Below are positions 1 through 12,143 of a stretch of DNA of 64,000 bases, in pieces. The first letter of the stretch is position 1. Each line of letters begins with the position of its first letter. A model generated the notes under the pieces. The model ran no database searches and was not told the origin of the DNA. It was given only the letters and a program-made list of their open reading frames with translations. A program made the translations under genes and the position numbers. The stretch is from Pelomyxa schiedti (taxonomy: Eukaryota > Evosea > Pelobiontida > Pelomyxidae): contig JAHLWZ010000508.1 of assembly GCA_020536535.1 (NCBI GenBank), positions 1,189-65,188 on the forward strand, written 5' to 3'.

Positions 1-3000
1 AAGCAACTTGGTGCTCCAGGCCAACCTCAAGCTCCTTCCCCTTCTTCCTCTACTGTCACTCCTCCACCGCAAAGCCGATCGGCTCCTCAGATTTCAGGAG
101 TGGCGTACACAATCCTAGACGGTATGTCTATTTTTACTAGTGTAACCAGAACTTACTTCCTTAATGCACACTCTAGAGAACCACCACGTGGTCCACAGTG
201 GAAGTTTAGGTCAGGTACCACCGAACTCCATCCCTATGATTGAAAGTGCAATTGGAACAACTCCTATCGAAGCATCTGCGGAAGTCCCTCTCCCAGAAAA
301 TGGTGGAGACCTCGATATGGACGCACTAAGTTCAGTCATTAATCTTGTAAGTACTGCTGCAGCAGGTGATCCAGTATCCTCCACTGTTGGGCAATGTTTC
401 TCCGTAATGAAAGAGCTGCTTCTTTTCGTATGCACTATGTTATCTCCACCAAATGTGATGCTTATGGCACAGGTGCCAGAAGTCGCCACTGAGTTGCGAA
501 AAGACTATGAGTTGCTTCAGTTATTGTTTAATGTGATGCCTTGCAACTTGATGTTCACTGGCTGCGTGTCTTTAGCAGAGGAGTTACTTGCAGTGAAACC
601 GGGAACTGTCTCACTTTCAGACATGGGTATATGCACTAGGAGATAGATTTAATTTGAATTAATGCATTGCCCCAGGAAGTATTATGACAATGATGAGTAA
701 TTTTGATGTTCGTGAACTAAGTTTCTTTTGCAAAGTTCTCACCCATGTTCTCTTTGATCCTGATCGCCTCAAGCCATGTAAACTGTTCCGTTTCTTCTTT
801 CAAACTAAAATAACATTGTCCTAGCATCTGCTGATGAGCTTATTGAACAAACTGAATTGCTTGATTTTAAGAAGTCCATGACAATAGACAAAAACCATGG
901 TATCTTTGTTACCCTCCTTTGTTAGCATCTCACACAAGCACAGCGCTAGTTCTTGGAGTGCCAGGTCTTTTACACAAATTCGTGCGACTCTTGAAAGCTC
1001 AGCATGTTTTCGTCACAAGTAAGATTATTCACTCTCCTCTCGTTCTAAGAAAACCATTTCAGTGCAAGACCAATCAATGGTCCTTTTAGAAATCATGTTT
1101 CTTATTCTGGGAACTAAAGGGAAAAATTACTTCAACTGGGGTAAACAATCACTAGAGGTGAATTTAACTTACAGTAAAGCAGACCAATTAGAAAGCTTTT
1201 CCAGAAAGGAAAACACTGGGAATAATGATGCGTCGCACCCAGGAACTATCGGTGAGGACGATGCCTTCAATGCAATAGGTGCCCTTGGAACACTAATGAA
1301 CTTTGGGCCGGACAATAATGGCTTTATTTCTGACAACCTTTATAAGTATCTACGTCCCGCCTATCTGTTCACTTTGGCGTCTTGCCAGGTTATTTAGAAG
1401 TAGGCAACATAAATGTAACAACATCCAACTAGGTTGAGTTATTATTCGTATTTAGTTCGCTACTCACTGGCAGGAGAAGATGTGAAGTGCAGGTTTATCC
1501 CTTTGGTTTTATTTTATTTCGTAATTGTTATAAAGCATCAACTGGCACTCATGGAGTTTATCCCAGCACTCTCAGCATTTTTTGATAGAATCCCCTGGGA
1601 TGTAAACTGCTCACCATCAATGGTTTCTTTCTTTTTTTGTTTTTTTTTTCATCATCTTTCTCAATCCATCAAGGCCGAGCATGGGCCTCATGGTGAAGAC
1701 TGTGAATGCAACCCTGATACAACATTGAAGGTACTTGAAGGAAGGCAATGGTTGGAGATCTAAGAAACTGTTCAGGTCCAATACTTAAGGGTGATTATAG
1801 TGTGGTGTGAACGAGATAACCCTTGGCGGAATTTATTAATGTCCGATCATGAACTTCTTGGCCTCGACAATGGTACCAAAACACGGAATTAGTGTTATTT
1901 TACACCCTTTCTTAGGCAGAACTCTCTCCGAAATGAAACGTCAGGTGCCTCTCGGAATTTGTTATTCCTCCCAGGGACTGATGTCAAAAATCATCAAGAC
2001 TTTATATACCCTCCCTTCTGATTCGTTATACAAGTATTTACATCTTGGTATACTTTATCTTACAAGGTGCAGGTTTTGGATGACATCATGCATTGAAGCC
2101 TTCGCACGAAACACTTGCCCTTATATTCAGAGTTGGGTAGCCAAGTCCGGTGTTCTGCAGGTCCTTTTTTTTTATACCTTTGTGAACAATCTGACTTGAC
2201 CTAGTTCATTGTTAATGAGCTCTCAACTGAGGGGACTCAGTGGCACCCAAATGTCTTACAGACCGATGTAAGAAAATATATTTTATAAATGTCAAATTCA
2301 CCATAACAGTTCGATCTCCTTGGTGAAATAATAAAGTTCAACTTAGAGGTAGGTGCAATATATTTAATGAAATTCCTAATCCTGCAGACACTCCTTGAGC
2401 TTGATAAGATTCTCATGGCAACTAAATTCGACATATTTTACAGTACCTCCCCCAGATCCTCCATTCATTACCAAACCTCTTCTTCTTTCAAGGAGCAGTT
2501 GTCAACCACCTTGTGGACTCCAATGTGTTTGTGCGGTCTGTTTTCCTGACTCTGGGCAATCCATTTTTAATACCTGATTTTACTGAAGTGTGTCCTCTCA
2601 TCTAGCCTTACACTTCTCACTGTCAACCAGTCCAATAGAGAGTTACATGACAGATGCCTTGGCAGTCGGCTTTACACATCCCTTAAGGGTGACCACAATA
2701 TAATTCTTCAGGGACTGATGGCGGCTCTTACTTTCAAAGATATCACGCAAGAAAGTGTGTTAAAGCCTTATTTCCCATCCATCTCACCCGTGAGTTCAAG
2801 ATATTTGTTGCTTGAACACTACTGTTCTATTCTTCGTGTTTCTTAATGAAAGGCACCAAGTTGAGCCTTTCTTGGAGGTATCCATTGACCTTTCTCTTTC
2901 CAAGTTCTCACATCGGCAAAGGAAATTGCCCTTGAAACGAAAGCAAAGTGCACTCTATTTAGGAACTTTTCCAATTTATTGTACTTCTGGAATTCGTATT

Positions 3001-3163
3001 ACACCTCAAGAGCGTGGGAGAGACACAGTATTTCCTTGTCGTCTAGAATACCGGTATGCTCCATTACAAACATATAAAATACCAACAACGCTTTCAGTTT
3101 ACGCAGTGGGCAAATACTCACGCCGTTGTATCTGAAGCAGTGTCTAAATTTTTGCATGAATAG
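1..3163 (+). CDS. TRPC4AP: TRPC4AP/TRUSS-like protein (DUF3689), 5' end outside window
   Basis: Spliced gene entering from the left edge; only the C-terminal two thirds is visible. TRPC4AP is known in animals as an adaptor of TRP channels and TNF receptor 1 and as a CUL4-DDB1 substrate receptor. Short exons read in order give family signatures: a CECNPDTTLK block near 1705-1730, followed after an intron by VQYLRVIIVWCERDNPW (from 1775); RFWMTSCIEAFARNT near 2072; FDLLGEIIKFNLE near 2310; a HLVDSNVFVRSV-type block near 2500; CLNTTVLFFVFLNERHQ near 2810; and NLLYFWNSYY near 2970. These align in the same order with human TRPC4AP. A final intron (about 3053-3100, GT..AG) joins to an exon ending in HAVVSEAVSKFLHE and the stop at 3161-3163. 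At least ten introns of about 40-90 bp are present. The family call is firm; exact exon borders are approximate. Confidence 0.85.
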
Positions 3164-3217
3164 AATTTCTCTGAGGGAGGTTTGTCTTTTAACAACGTAA
3201 TTTCTAGTGACAGTATT

Positions 3218-4065
3218 TTACAGGCTGGTGTTTGGTTCCCCAATCACTTGCTGGGCCAAATCGGCCAGATATTGCATTGCCTGATAAGAAGCCAAGCTGT
3301 TCACATTCACTTGACTGCCGTTCTTGAGTGTCACCAAGAATTCACTGACAGCTATGGTTTTTGGTTTTTTTTGGGTTAGGCACCTAAAAGAAAGAAAGTT
3401 CACAAAATCAATAATGAACACCAAACAAAAAGCTTCAGCAATGAAAGGGAGTACCTTTTCCTGTGTTCATTGGTGTCGAGCCACGGTTGATTCCATTAGT
3501 TGGTGCACTTCTCATTTCAGCCTGTTTGAGTTGAAATGATTAAAATGTTAATCAAGCCGATAAAACAATACCAAAAATTTGTAGTACTCCTTCATTTTCA
3601 TGGACTTGATAGAGGCCGGTATCTATCTTTGTTTTAGTGTGAATCCGAGAAACAAGGGGACACAAAAAAAAAAAAAATGAAAAGCAGAAACTCAACGTAG
3701 AATGGATGAAATGGCTAACAGCATAAACAATAAGATAAGGTTACTACACAACTGATGATAGTTCCACAGCCAGCTGTAACCGCCTCTGTGACACCAGCCT
3801 ATTGGCTTCATTTTCAATCATAGCACACCTCATTGCAACTGCAACAAACTGAAATAAGCAACTTCCCACAACAACAGTGGTGACACAACAAAACACCTTG
3901 TGAATCGTACATGGATAACACGTCACTCACCATCGACTCAAATCTCGTCCCCTCGTCATCTTCGTCACCCCCACCCCCCATCCCATAATTCATCGGCATC
4001 GGCGGCCCGGGCGGCAACAACCCATCGTCACCTTCGTTCATTGAAATTTGGGGTGATGATTCCAT
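3218..4065 (-). CDS. Small acidic/Gly-rich N-terminus protein, unknown function
   Basis: Begins at an ATG (4065) with an acidic, Pro/Gly/Met-rich leader containing PPGPPMPMNYGMGGGGDEDD. A canonical donor follows the Met at about 3931. The next exon, after an acceptor near 3850, reads FVAVAMRCAMIENEANRL and continues as a likely amphipathic helix. Further exons read IPASIKSMKMKEYYKFLAEM (about 3620-3510), then AVSEFLVTLKNGSQVNVNSL (about 3390) and stop at 3218-3220. The spliced product is roughly 170-190 residues, mostly helical after the disordered start. I do not recognise a family. The gene converges on the TRPC4AP-like gene with only 54 bp between stop codons. The exon between about 3770 and 3620 is uncertain. 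Confidence 0.5.
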
Positions 4066-4238
4066 TAATCACTGTGCAAGGAAGGACAGAGCCGTCAACC
4101 TTCACTTTTCATTCTGAACCAGAAGGGTGAAAAGGATACTGAACAAGCTTTGATTGAGAGCCGACATTCCAAATGTGAAATGCCAAAGTTTGGTTGTTTC
4201 ATTGGTTTGAGGGATTCTTGGTGATTGGGGGGGAATGG

Positions 4239-6695
4239 TCACGTATCCAGTGACACCAGCACCTCAATTAGGCCGGCGGATATGAGATCACAGTTGTGCA
4301 GGTTTCGTATGAGGGGGTGCTCGTTCTTGAGATACGCAATCGCAGAGTCCAGTCCCCGACGCACAAAAGCCCGGTCGCTGTATATCGCCGACGTGACTAC
4401 TAAAACGGCCCCGGGGTCTGGCTCTGCGGTGGTGGTTATGGGAACCCATCAAGTCAATGTAAAAAATTACCGGAGGTACAATTGGAAGAGTCTGTTTTCA
4501 CACAGCAAATTTTATCTGTTGCCAAGCTTAGGGGTTTAATTGATTCATATGGGATGTGTGACTTACCTGAGGATAATTTGTTGAATGCTAAACTAACGAA
4601 TCCTGGTAAGCCCTTAAGCACTGGTAACCTTACAAAGTGTTAGGAGTTAATAATTTGGAAGAAAGAGAAACACACCCGTGATTATAAAGCTCAGTCAAAC
4701 TGTCCATTGAGAGTTTCACTTGTGATAGCCTTACTGCAAAAGCAAATCCTGCATATAGTAAGACTGGGTATGCAAATTGTGAAATGTTAAACTTTGCACA
4801 TCGCGAAGCATTGAAGGCTTCTGGTAAGCAACCATATCACCGGGATAGGGACTTGCTATGGGAGTGGAAGGAATGGATGGCATCGGTGTAGAGGGTGTTT
4901 GGGACAGAGATGCCATGTGGTTTAAGTATGACAAGTTCGGCGATGATGGTGTTTGAGGTGTCAGTGGTGAACGGCACTCAGGGGAGCAAGATGATGACGA
5001 GTCTTGTTCAGGGTGATCTCTTACTGGTTTGGATGTTCCTAATGAAATGAACAATCAAAGCAATGGACAGGGAGAGTTACCGAAGGCATGCCACTTAAGA
5101 GTCTCACCAGCTTTCGATTTACTGGAACCCATACCTCCTTTTAATGTATTAATAAATACATACGGAATTGCTAGGAAAATATACGTACCCCTCTTTCTAT
5201 TTCGCGCACGTAATACAAATGAAGGCGAGCAAACTTTGAAATTGCCCAATGTTACACAAAGATATAAGGATGACTTGAGGTGATCTCTGCACGATATTAG
5301 AATATCACTCAAGTGTGGAAAATAAAATGGACCCACCTAGACGAGGTGCATAGAGACTTCAATGAGAACGTGTAAACTTCCTCTGGCTCGCCGGTATTTG
5401 TGGAGAGGACGGGTTGGCCTTGGGGACTGCCTTTTATCATTATCACCTGCTCTACACTGCAATTCTTGCATTTCGCCAGCGCTTTTGCCGAGTTAAGAAC
5501 CATAATAGTGGGTAGGATTTACTTTTATTTGTAGATAATAAACATTCCGCAGCGAGACAGGAGTTGAAAACCATCAAAGTGCTAAACCCTAATCGTTCCC
5601 TATGAGAGGACCGGATAGTGAAAAGCATCTGCAAGTTTGATTAATTTTCGGGAATTTTGGTTTTCGGGATAACAAGATGCATACTGTATGAGAATTCGAG
5701 TGCCGGAACAACTTGTACTCTGTCAGAGATAATACGGCCGGTTCTGCATCAGAACACAGCTTTGGTGTTGGAGGTACAGAAGACTTCGAGTGAGGATGCC
5801 GCTTCTGAATAGGAGCAAGAGTATTCCCACAATTTGAATCCTCGGGGGACTGTGGTGAGCCACCCCCAATGACAACGCGCGGCTTCTTCTGTCCCGAGTA
5901 TCCGCCCAAGGAACCCAACGAAGGAGATGACAAAGAACCAGGTAGAAGCGGTGTCACCCGGTTGCTGCCGTGATTGCGAGAAAGTGGGGGTGGCATTCCG
6001 CCAGAACCAGTTCCAGTACTATTACTGATGCAATTTCCACAGTGACTGTCACAACCGCTTGACTGCTGGGAGGAATCTACTACGCCGCCGCCGGGGCTCG
6101 AACCCGCGCCCCTTGTGGTGTGTCGTTCCCTCTTTGGCGGGGCGGCCGTGTTTTGGTGGCAACGCTTCGGCGGGTTTGACGAACCGTTGCCGCTGCCGTC
6201 GTCGTTGTCCGAAGCGTTACTGTAATCGGCGTCGTCCTCGTCGTAGGCGTCGTCGCTGCCGCCGCCCCCGCCGCCGTCGGCGATTATGGGCGTGGAGGTC
6301 GCGGACGACGACGACGACGGGAAGGGGGTGGGCGGGGGCAGCCGCAGGTTATTATGGGACAAGGCCGACAAGGGGGACGAGGCCGGCGGCATGCCCACCA
6401 CGAGCGGCGACGCGCACTGCTGCAGCAGCAGGGACCACGGCGAGACGCCACCGAACGACGCAGGGAACGAGAGCAGCGACGACGCGGAGGGGAAGTGCTG
6501 CGGCAGCGGCTGCAAAATCGGAGGCAACGACGACGACGACGTGGACGACGTGGACGAGGAGGAGGAGGACGTGGCGGGGGCGTGAGGTGGCCCCCGCTTC
6601 AGGGGGAGCGACGCCGATGTGGGCGAGGTGGTGGGGGTCGATGGCTGTGGTTGTTGTGGTTGTGGGGGTTGGGTGGTGCTGTTGCTGGTGGACAT
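4239..6695 (-). CDS. Large Ser/Pro-rich low-complexity protein, possible nuclear regulator
   Basis: The first exon (ATG at 6695) encodes about 330 residues of Ser, Pro, Gln, Thr and acidic low-complexity sequence, with GC-rich codons and a basic KKPRVVIGG segment. It then enters ordered sequence (LSLTEYKLFRHSNSHT) and is spliced at about 5675. Downstream exons include CSVEQVIMIKGSPQGQPV (about 5460), then after an intron SSLYLCVTLGNFKVCSPSFV followed by RARNRKR (about 5270-5195), a strand-rich block ending in basic residues. A second Ser/Pro-rich stretch follows (5030-4800). The last exon reads VLVVTSAIYSDRAFVRRGLD and ends in LIEVLVSLDT at 4239. Disorder flanking a short conserved core with a basic tail would suit a transcription-type regulator, but I recognise no named domain. 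The exons between 4800 and 4500 are uncertain. Confidence 0.5.
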
Positions 6696-7236
6696 TTGTG
6701 GGCACAGGGTAAAGTGTGGGAGTTATTTATAGTTGTGTGTGTGGGTGGTGTTGCAGGGAGTAGGGTGGTTGTTGGTGGTAGCGTTGCCTTTGTCCAACCA
6801 AAAAAACGTGGTTGTTTTGATTTTCCCTTGTTGTTTTCGGCGCTCGTCCATTTCCTAGCGAGGAAGTACGATGGTTCTGGGATCTTTTTTTTGGTGCGAA
6901 AGTGATTCAGTTTCATCCAGCAAACGCATCGGCCGTTGTTTTGTTGTTGGGGGATCACCACCAGGCACAACGGGGAGGGGTGTCATCTGATATCTGTAGT
7001 ATCCCCTCAATCTCCCAATCCACGAAAAACGGTGTCAAAACTGAAAAGGCACCAAAACAAGAACGAAAAAACACAAAAATAAAAAAACCAAGCGACAGGT
7101 GCCAGGTAGCGACCTGCGAAAAATTAACTCCAAAAACCGCCTCCTATAGTAATTGTTAAAACCCACATATTAAGCGGGGCGTATGTTAATTTGTTTTTGC
7201 GTTAAATAACAAACAATAAAAAATTAGAAACCGAGT
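6696..7236. promoter_or_regulatory. Shared upstream region of two divergent genes
   Basis: 541 bp separate the start of the Ser/Pro-rich gene (minus) from the start of the filamin-repeat gene (plus), so the two probably share a bidirectional promoter. The left half is G/T-rich on the plus strand and probably 5' UTR of the minus gene. The right half (7040-7230) is A-rich, ending with AT-rich sequence just before the ATG at 7237. I see no clear TATA box or defined operator. Confidence 0.4.
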
Positions 7237-9643
7237 ATGGCCACAGACGCAACTAAGAGCGGAAAAACTCCTAAACCACGATTCGACGTGGAAGAGGATG
7301 GCCAAATTGATCAGTTTTTGGCTTATTTGAAAGAACAATTGCTAACAAACGACCTCACACTTAAAGGTTCATAGCCAGAAACACAACTCTACCCTGATTC
7401 TCACTTTTTATTTTTTATTACAGTCAATCTTCGTCCCAAGAAGGCATGCGCCAAGAACTGCAGAGTGAAGGGACCAGGTGCTTTGTTACTATGATACTGA
7501 TATAGCTGGAGCTAATAATTGTTACCATAGGCTTGGATGGAGGAGAAGTTGATATTCCCGGCCAATTCGACATTGAAGCTCGAGACAATACCGACAAACC
7601 TCTGACACATGGTGACTCGCCATTCGAGGTTGCTGTTATTGCTCCAAGTGGATCCGTTGTTCCCCACAAACTCATTGACAACGGGAACGGCACTTATGCT
7701 GTTGCCTATACACCAACTGAAGCTGGTTTATACCGGTTGCCTTCACGCAACACTTCTAATTCTATTAAGGTCCTCATTCTGTCGCGGTCAACTTGAATGG
7801 AGAGAAAGTTGGAAAGTCTCCATTTGCCGTTGCAATTGAACCACCAACACCCGATCCCACTAAGAGTGACGTAACGGGTCCAGGCATCGAAAATGCCACA
7901 GTAGCTGCACCTGCACCAGTAATTGTGCGTGCAAGAAATCGCGTCGGTGCTCCACTTAAGGTTTCTTTCTTTGTACTTTCTTCCAGGCTCTAATTTCGGC
8001 AGGTTGGCGGACATCCTTTCGTACTAAGTGTATCCGGGCCGCATGGAGATGCGCCAAGCAAACTCATAGATAATGGCGATGGTACTTACTCTGGCGTTTA
8101 CACACCTCTGGACCCCGGCAAGCACAAGGTGGCTGTAACATTAAACGGAACAGATATAGTGAACAGTCCCTCTACAGTAGAAGCAGCTAAATCACCACTT
8201 ATGCCTGACGCCAGCAAATGTTTTGTTGTTGGAGATGGTGTTGGCGACAAGGTTATTGGTACTGGGGCAGGACCACAGACAGGCAAGCCAAAAGTACTGG
8301 GTCAAGGCCACGGTGAGGGTGAGGCTCCTACTTCTACAGAGGTCTCTCCTACCTCCACTGCAGCAGCTTCATCGCCAGATGTTGTTGAACCCGCTTCCGC
8401 ATCATCAAAGGACACACCCGCCAGTGATAGGAACAGACGCCAACCAGCCTCTCTTGGGGAGCCATCTCCTCACAAGGACCATGATGGAAGCGGCGGCAAA
8501 GCACCCGAATTTGAAGATCTTCCTCCTCCCCCTGGTGGTATACATGCTCCTGGACCAACAACTGCACGCCCTGCCCTCTTTACTGTGCAAGCTGTTGGAC
8601 CGAATGGAGAAAAACTTCCTACTGGAGGAAGCCCATTTGAGGTTAGTTCTTGACTTCTTTTCGAATTCTAATTACTTTTAGGCCGAAGTCCGTGACCCAG
8701 ACGGTGAGCCCGTGCCGTGCAACCTTGTTGACAACAATGACGGTACCTACAGTGGACAGTACCAACCCCTCAAGGCGGGACCTCACGGTTGCCATATTAA
8801 CATTTTTGTTGATCAATACTTACAGTTTTTCAGAGGTGGAAGTTGTTCTCAGACATCATGTCCATCCCTTGTTCTTTGAACATGTCAAGAACAGCCCATT
8901 TGTTGTGGATGTACAAGCTGGTATCGATGCAACCAAGTGTGAGTGCTACGGGCCCGGCTTGGAAGATGGCGTAGTCGACACTGTACGTTTCCATCCAAAC
9001 CTACCGCAAACTCATTCCCGATTGTGCAGCTTCCAACCCACTTCACAATCAAAGTAAAGAACATCAAAGGAGAGGACATTGCGGAGACTGGCCTTCCGTT
9101 TATTGTCACAGTAGCTGGGCCTACAGGAACCGGCGATGTACCCTGCACAGTTTCCGACAACGGTGACGGAACTTACCACGTTGCCTATGAGCCCCACGCT
9201 GCCGGCGAACACACCGTTCAGGTCTCCCTTAAAGATATTCCCGTCGGAAAGAGCCCATACCATGTGAGTGCCACCGAATTCCAACCTTCTTTATCTAACG
9301 GAACCATCAGGTCCAAGTCAAAAAGGGATGCGACTTCAACACAACATGCATATCCGGATTCACATTCTCCATTGATGCCAAGACCAAGGACGGCCAGCCA
9401 CTCAAAGTAGGAGGCGAGGACTTTGTAGTCTCCATTTCCGGCAAGAAGAAGCCTGCATCAGCAGAATCAGCCGCCGCGGAGGAGATAGTACAAGTAGAGG
9501 GCATAGAGGTCAAGGACAACACCGACGGGTCATACCTGGTCTCATACCACCTTCCAGCCGTGGTTGTATCCAGCTATGATGTCAGTGTGATGCTCAATGG
9601 ACACCACATCCAAGGCAGCCCTCTCAAGATGGTATTTGAGTAA
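7237..9643 (+). CDS. Filamin/gelation-factor-type repeat protein without actin-binding domain
   Basis: Starts MATDATKSGKTPKPRFDVEE with a short charged leader, followed at 7368 by a donor and then a series of filamin/ABP280 Ig-like repeats. Repeat signatures are clear: VKGPGLDGGEVDIPGQFDIE (7540), DNGNGTYAVAYTPTEAG (7678), SGPGIE-type motifs, VGGHPFVLSVSGPHGDAPSK (8005), DNGDGTYSGVYTPLDPGKH (8070), DNNDGTYSGQYQPLKAGPH (8730), CYGPGLEDG (8945), DNGDGTYHVAYEPHAAGEH (9157) and GSPLKMVFE at the end. I count five repeats. A long Ser/Thr/Pro-rich linker (8240-8560) sits between repeats 2 and 3. Filamins cross-link actin through N-terminal CH domains; none is seen, so this protein may act as a scaffold or dimer partner. 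There are at least seven small introns. Stop at 9641-9643. Confidence 0.85.
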
Positions 9644-9811
9644 CTGCCCTGCCTGCAATTGTATGAGGAAGAAAAAAAAGGGTGTGTGCTTGCTACCACT
9701 AGAGTTTAAAAAAAAACCAGAGAGACAATCCTTTTTTCCAGGAACCAAAAACTTCGACCGAATAAAACGAAAAAAAAGGACCTGAGGTGTTAGTACTCTC
9801 AATAAAATTCC

Positions 9812-11329
9812 ATGCAGAGCGGGAGCGGGAGCGGGAGCAGGGAGGCGGTGGTCGCCGTCGGGGGCGCGGTGGGGGCTGGGGGCGTGGCGGGGGTGTGGGT
9901 GCACGCGTCGGGGAGCGCGAGGGCGCAGGCGGGGGCCCTGTGCGGGGCGTGCGTGGGCAGGTGCGGGGCGCGCTCGCCGGCGCAGGGCGTGGCGCAGTGC
10001 CCCGCGCTGATGAGGCGGATCTGCGGGCCATGGGTAATGGGTCTCGGCCCCTGCGATGATGACGACGACGACGACGACGACGATGATGATGATGATTATG
10101 GGACGGCGGTGGAGGGGGAGGGCACCAAGGGGAGGAGGAAAAATGGGAGGATGAGGAGGGGGAACTGCATGACGAGGAGGCTTTGGTTCAGGATAAGAAC
10201 GGAGACGGACCTTGGGGGCGTTGTTTGTGATGACGGCGATGCAGTTGCATTCACGTTTTGCGTGTCACCAATTGGGAGCGTAGTAACATTGCCGGGCTGT
10301 GGTCCTGGAGCCTCGGCTGAGCCGGCTGTTGCGGCCATCATTGTGGGACGCGCGAACGATAGCCAATCTTGGGAGCTTGCCATTATGGGATTCCTTGATT
10401 GTGGGAATCACGTTGCCCTTGTGCAGAAGATAAAAGAAGCATCAAGAGGGCGTCAACGATCCAGGTCTCTCTGTACTGTGGACACCAGAAGAAAATCCTG
10501 GACCAGGTTTGATTGTGGTGATTGGGGCTTCACGGTAGAACAAACTCGTGATTCTCGGATAGCCTGCAACAGCCAGTGGATTGTGGCTATTTATGGTTAT
10601 TGGTTCCGGACGGAGCTAAGCATGCACATATGGAAAGTAGTTGATGCCATTCCACAGGAACCACACGTGACATTCCCCTTGCATGACTTTGACTCCTCGG
10701 CCATCTTCTTCTCTGGGTGCTTCCCTGGTGTGATTGACTCTGGGTGTGAGCTGGCATTTATGTCCACCTCCAACCTTAGTGTGTCATTTCTGGACATTTC
10801 CAGGTGTTTCCTGGAGTCACATTCAGCTGTGGTCAAAGTGATACAGTTCGGTGTACCTGTTGCTTGCTCCCTTTACTCTTATGTTCCAAGCATCTGCTGG
10901 TCACCAAAAACAGGCACTGTACTCACCCCAGTTACCAAGCACGTTCTACCTGCACCTTATTCCAACGCTACTTTCCTGCTATCATCATCAGGACCAGCAC
11001 TGCAACTCCCTTCATCAGTTGCGGAATGCATGAGGGTAGTCAGCAACACACAACTGTTCTTGAGGGATGAAAGGGGCACATGCTATGTAATCAATGCTGA
11101 TAGGCCTCAGCAGCACAGGAAGTTCTCAGTGACACGTGAAACTCACGTGAGTTACTCTGGTGAAGGATTGGTGTTGATTGCGTGGAAGGGTTCGAATGCC
11201 GTTGCAGTGTTTGATTCCGAGGACACAACCAAACCCCTGATTTCCATTTCTCTTCAAGCCCGGCGTTACACCTCTATCCAAGCTACTTTTTTCCCGATTT
11301 CAGAAATGACAAAACTTATTTGGTTTTGA
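9812..11329 (+). CDS. Family A protein, copy 1 (lineage-specific, intronless)
   Basis: Intronless 505-codon frame from ATG 9812. The first 80 codons are extremely GC-rich (Ala/Gly/Arg), followed by 14 consecutive Asp codons and a body rich in beta-strand-like segments. It is a paralogue of the genes at 57388-58614 and 62744-63892: all share an N-terminal RCG/WCGRR-S motif with a following WV(V/M) segment, a CVSP or VSPTLGVVH block, and a C-terminal region of alternating short hydrophobic strands. The N-terminal motif could be F-box-like and the body propeller-like, but that is only an impression. It converges on the GNAT gene at 11358-12143 with 28 bp between stops. Function unknown. Confidence 0.65.
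   Translation: MQSGSGSGSREAVVAVGGAVGAGGVAGVWVHASGSARAQAGALCGACVGRCGARSPAQGVAQCPALMRRICGPWVMGLGPCDDDDDDDDDDDDDDYGTAVEGEGTKGRRKNGRMRRGNCMTRRLWFRIRTETDLGGVVCDDGDAVAFTFCVSPIGSVVTLPGCGPGASAEPAVAAIIVGRANDSQSWELAIMGFLDCGNHVALVQKIKEASRGRQRSRSLCTVDTRRKSWTRFDCGDWGFTVEQTRDSRIACNSQWIVAIYGYWFRTELSMHIWKVVDAIPQEPHVTFPLHDFDSSAIFFSGCFPGVIDSGCELAFMSTSNLSVSFLDISRCFLESHSAVVKVIQFGVPVACSLYSYVPSICWSPKTGTVLTPVTKHVLPAPYSNATFLLSSSGPALQLPSSVAECMRVVSNTQLFLRDERGTCYVINADRPQQHRKFSVTRETHVSYSGEGLVLIAWKGSNAVAVFDSEDTTKPLISISLQARRYTSIQATFFPISEMTKLIWF
10055..10096 (+). repeat. GAC/GAT trinucleotide run encoding 14 Asp
   Basis: Fourteen consecutive GAT/GAC codons inside the family A gene at 9812-11329. A triplet run stays in frame when it changes length, and it falls at the junction between the GC-rich leader and the conserved body. 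Confidence 0.9.
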
Positions 11330-11357
11330 AGTAATTTCCTTAATTTGTTCTGTTCCA

Positions 11358-12143
11358 TCAAGAGGAGCTGTTGACTTTTGGTGGTGTTGGTGTGTGATCA
11401 GAAAGAACCGCTGAGAGGTCATCAGGGAACTCATTGTCCAACACTGACATGCAGTGTGAGTCAAGATACCTGCCGTCCTTGAACACAGCATGTCTCTTGA
11501 CACCCTCGTTCTTGAATCCACACCTCGTGTAGCATCCTGCGCCCCGTGTGTTTCCATCAAGCCATTCCAGTTCTACCCTGTGAAGGTTCAGAACCCTGAA
11601 TGCGTATCTGCATGCAAGCCAAACTGCCTCTGTTCCAAACTTCTTTCCCCATTGTAATTTCTCACCAATCATTATTCCAAGTGTGGTACTGCGGTTCTGT
11701 GCCAAAAAACAGTGAATTAGTACTCGAGAAGTGGGTAATCAGGAACAAGCATAACATGGATACCCTCCAATCAATGGAATGAAGACCGACGTTCCCAATG
11801 TGACACCATGAAATTCCACAACTTGTGCTGTCCACACAAGATTGTTCGATTGCAAAAACAAAGTCAGAAGCTGCTGTGTTGAATGAAGCACTGCGGGCTC
11901 TGGTCCACTCCTCTTCTTGTGCCAATGAAACTGGCCCTGATATCAACAGGTACCTGTTGATATCATTAATATGAACGGTAGTATAGTGGTAAAGGAAATG
12001 TGAATGCTCTAATCGACGATTTTCAAAAGCAAAACCATAAGTACGACACACCTTGTTACGTCAGGGTCATTTAACCACTGGAAACAGCGCTTTGCGTCGC
12101 TCGCCTCGATACACCTCAGCCTCAGTCTCTGCCCGCTGTACAT
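11358..12143 (-). CDS. GNAT N-acetyltransferase (RimJ/RimL type), copy A
   Basis: Three exons. The first (from ATG 12143) reads MYSGQRLRLRCIEASDAKRC then WLNDPDVTR, the classic start of RimJ/RimL-type GNAT enzymes. The second carries SGPVSLAQEEEWTRARSAS and GNVGLHSIDW (about 11960-11770). The third has the acetyl-CoA binding strand and loop LGIMIGEKLQWGKKFGTEAV, then YAFRVLNLHRVELEW and CGFKNEGVKRHAVFKDGRYL, ending at 11358. Such enzymes transfer acetyl groups from acetyl-CoA to protein N-termini or small molecules; the substrate here cannot be told. Exon 1 is nearly identical in DNA to that of copy B, pointing to recent duplication. Confidence 0.85.

Noticed and set aside
6059-6712. Long plus-strand open frame opposite the Ser/Pro-rich exon
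   Set aside because: It is an Arg/Ala/Trp-rich artefact of reading GC-rich triplet repeats on the wrong strand; the minus strand gives splice-connected sequence.
9699-10031. Minus-strand Pro/Arg-rich open frame
   Set aside because: It is the antisense of the GC-rich leader of family A copy 1, with low-complexity composition and no homologues among the other copies.
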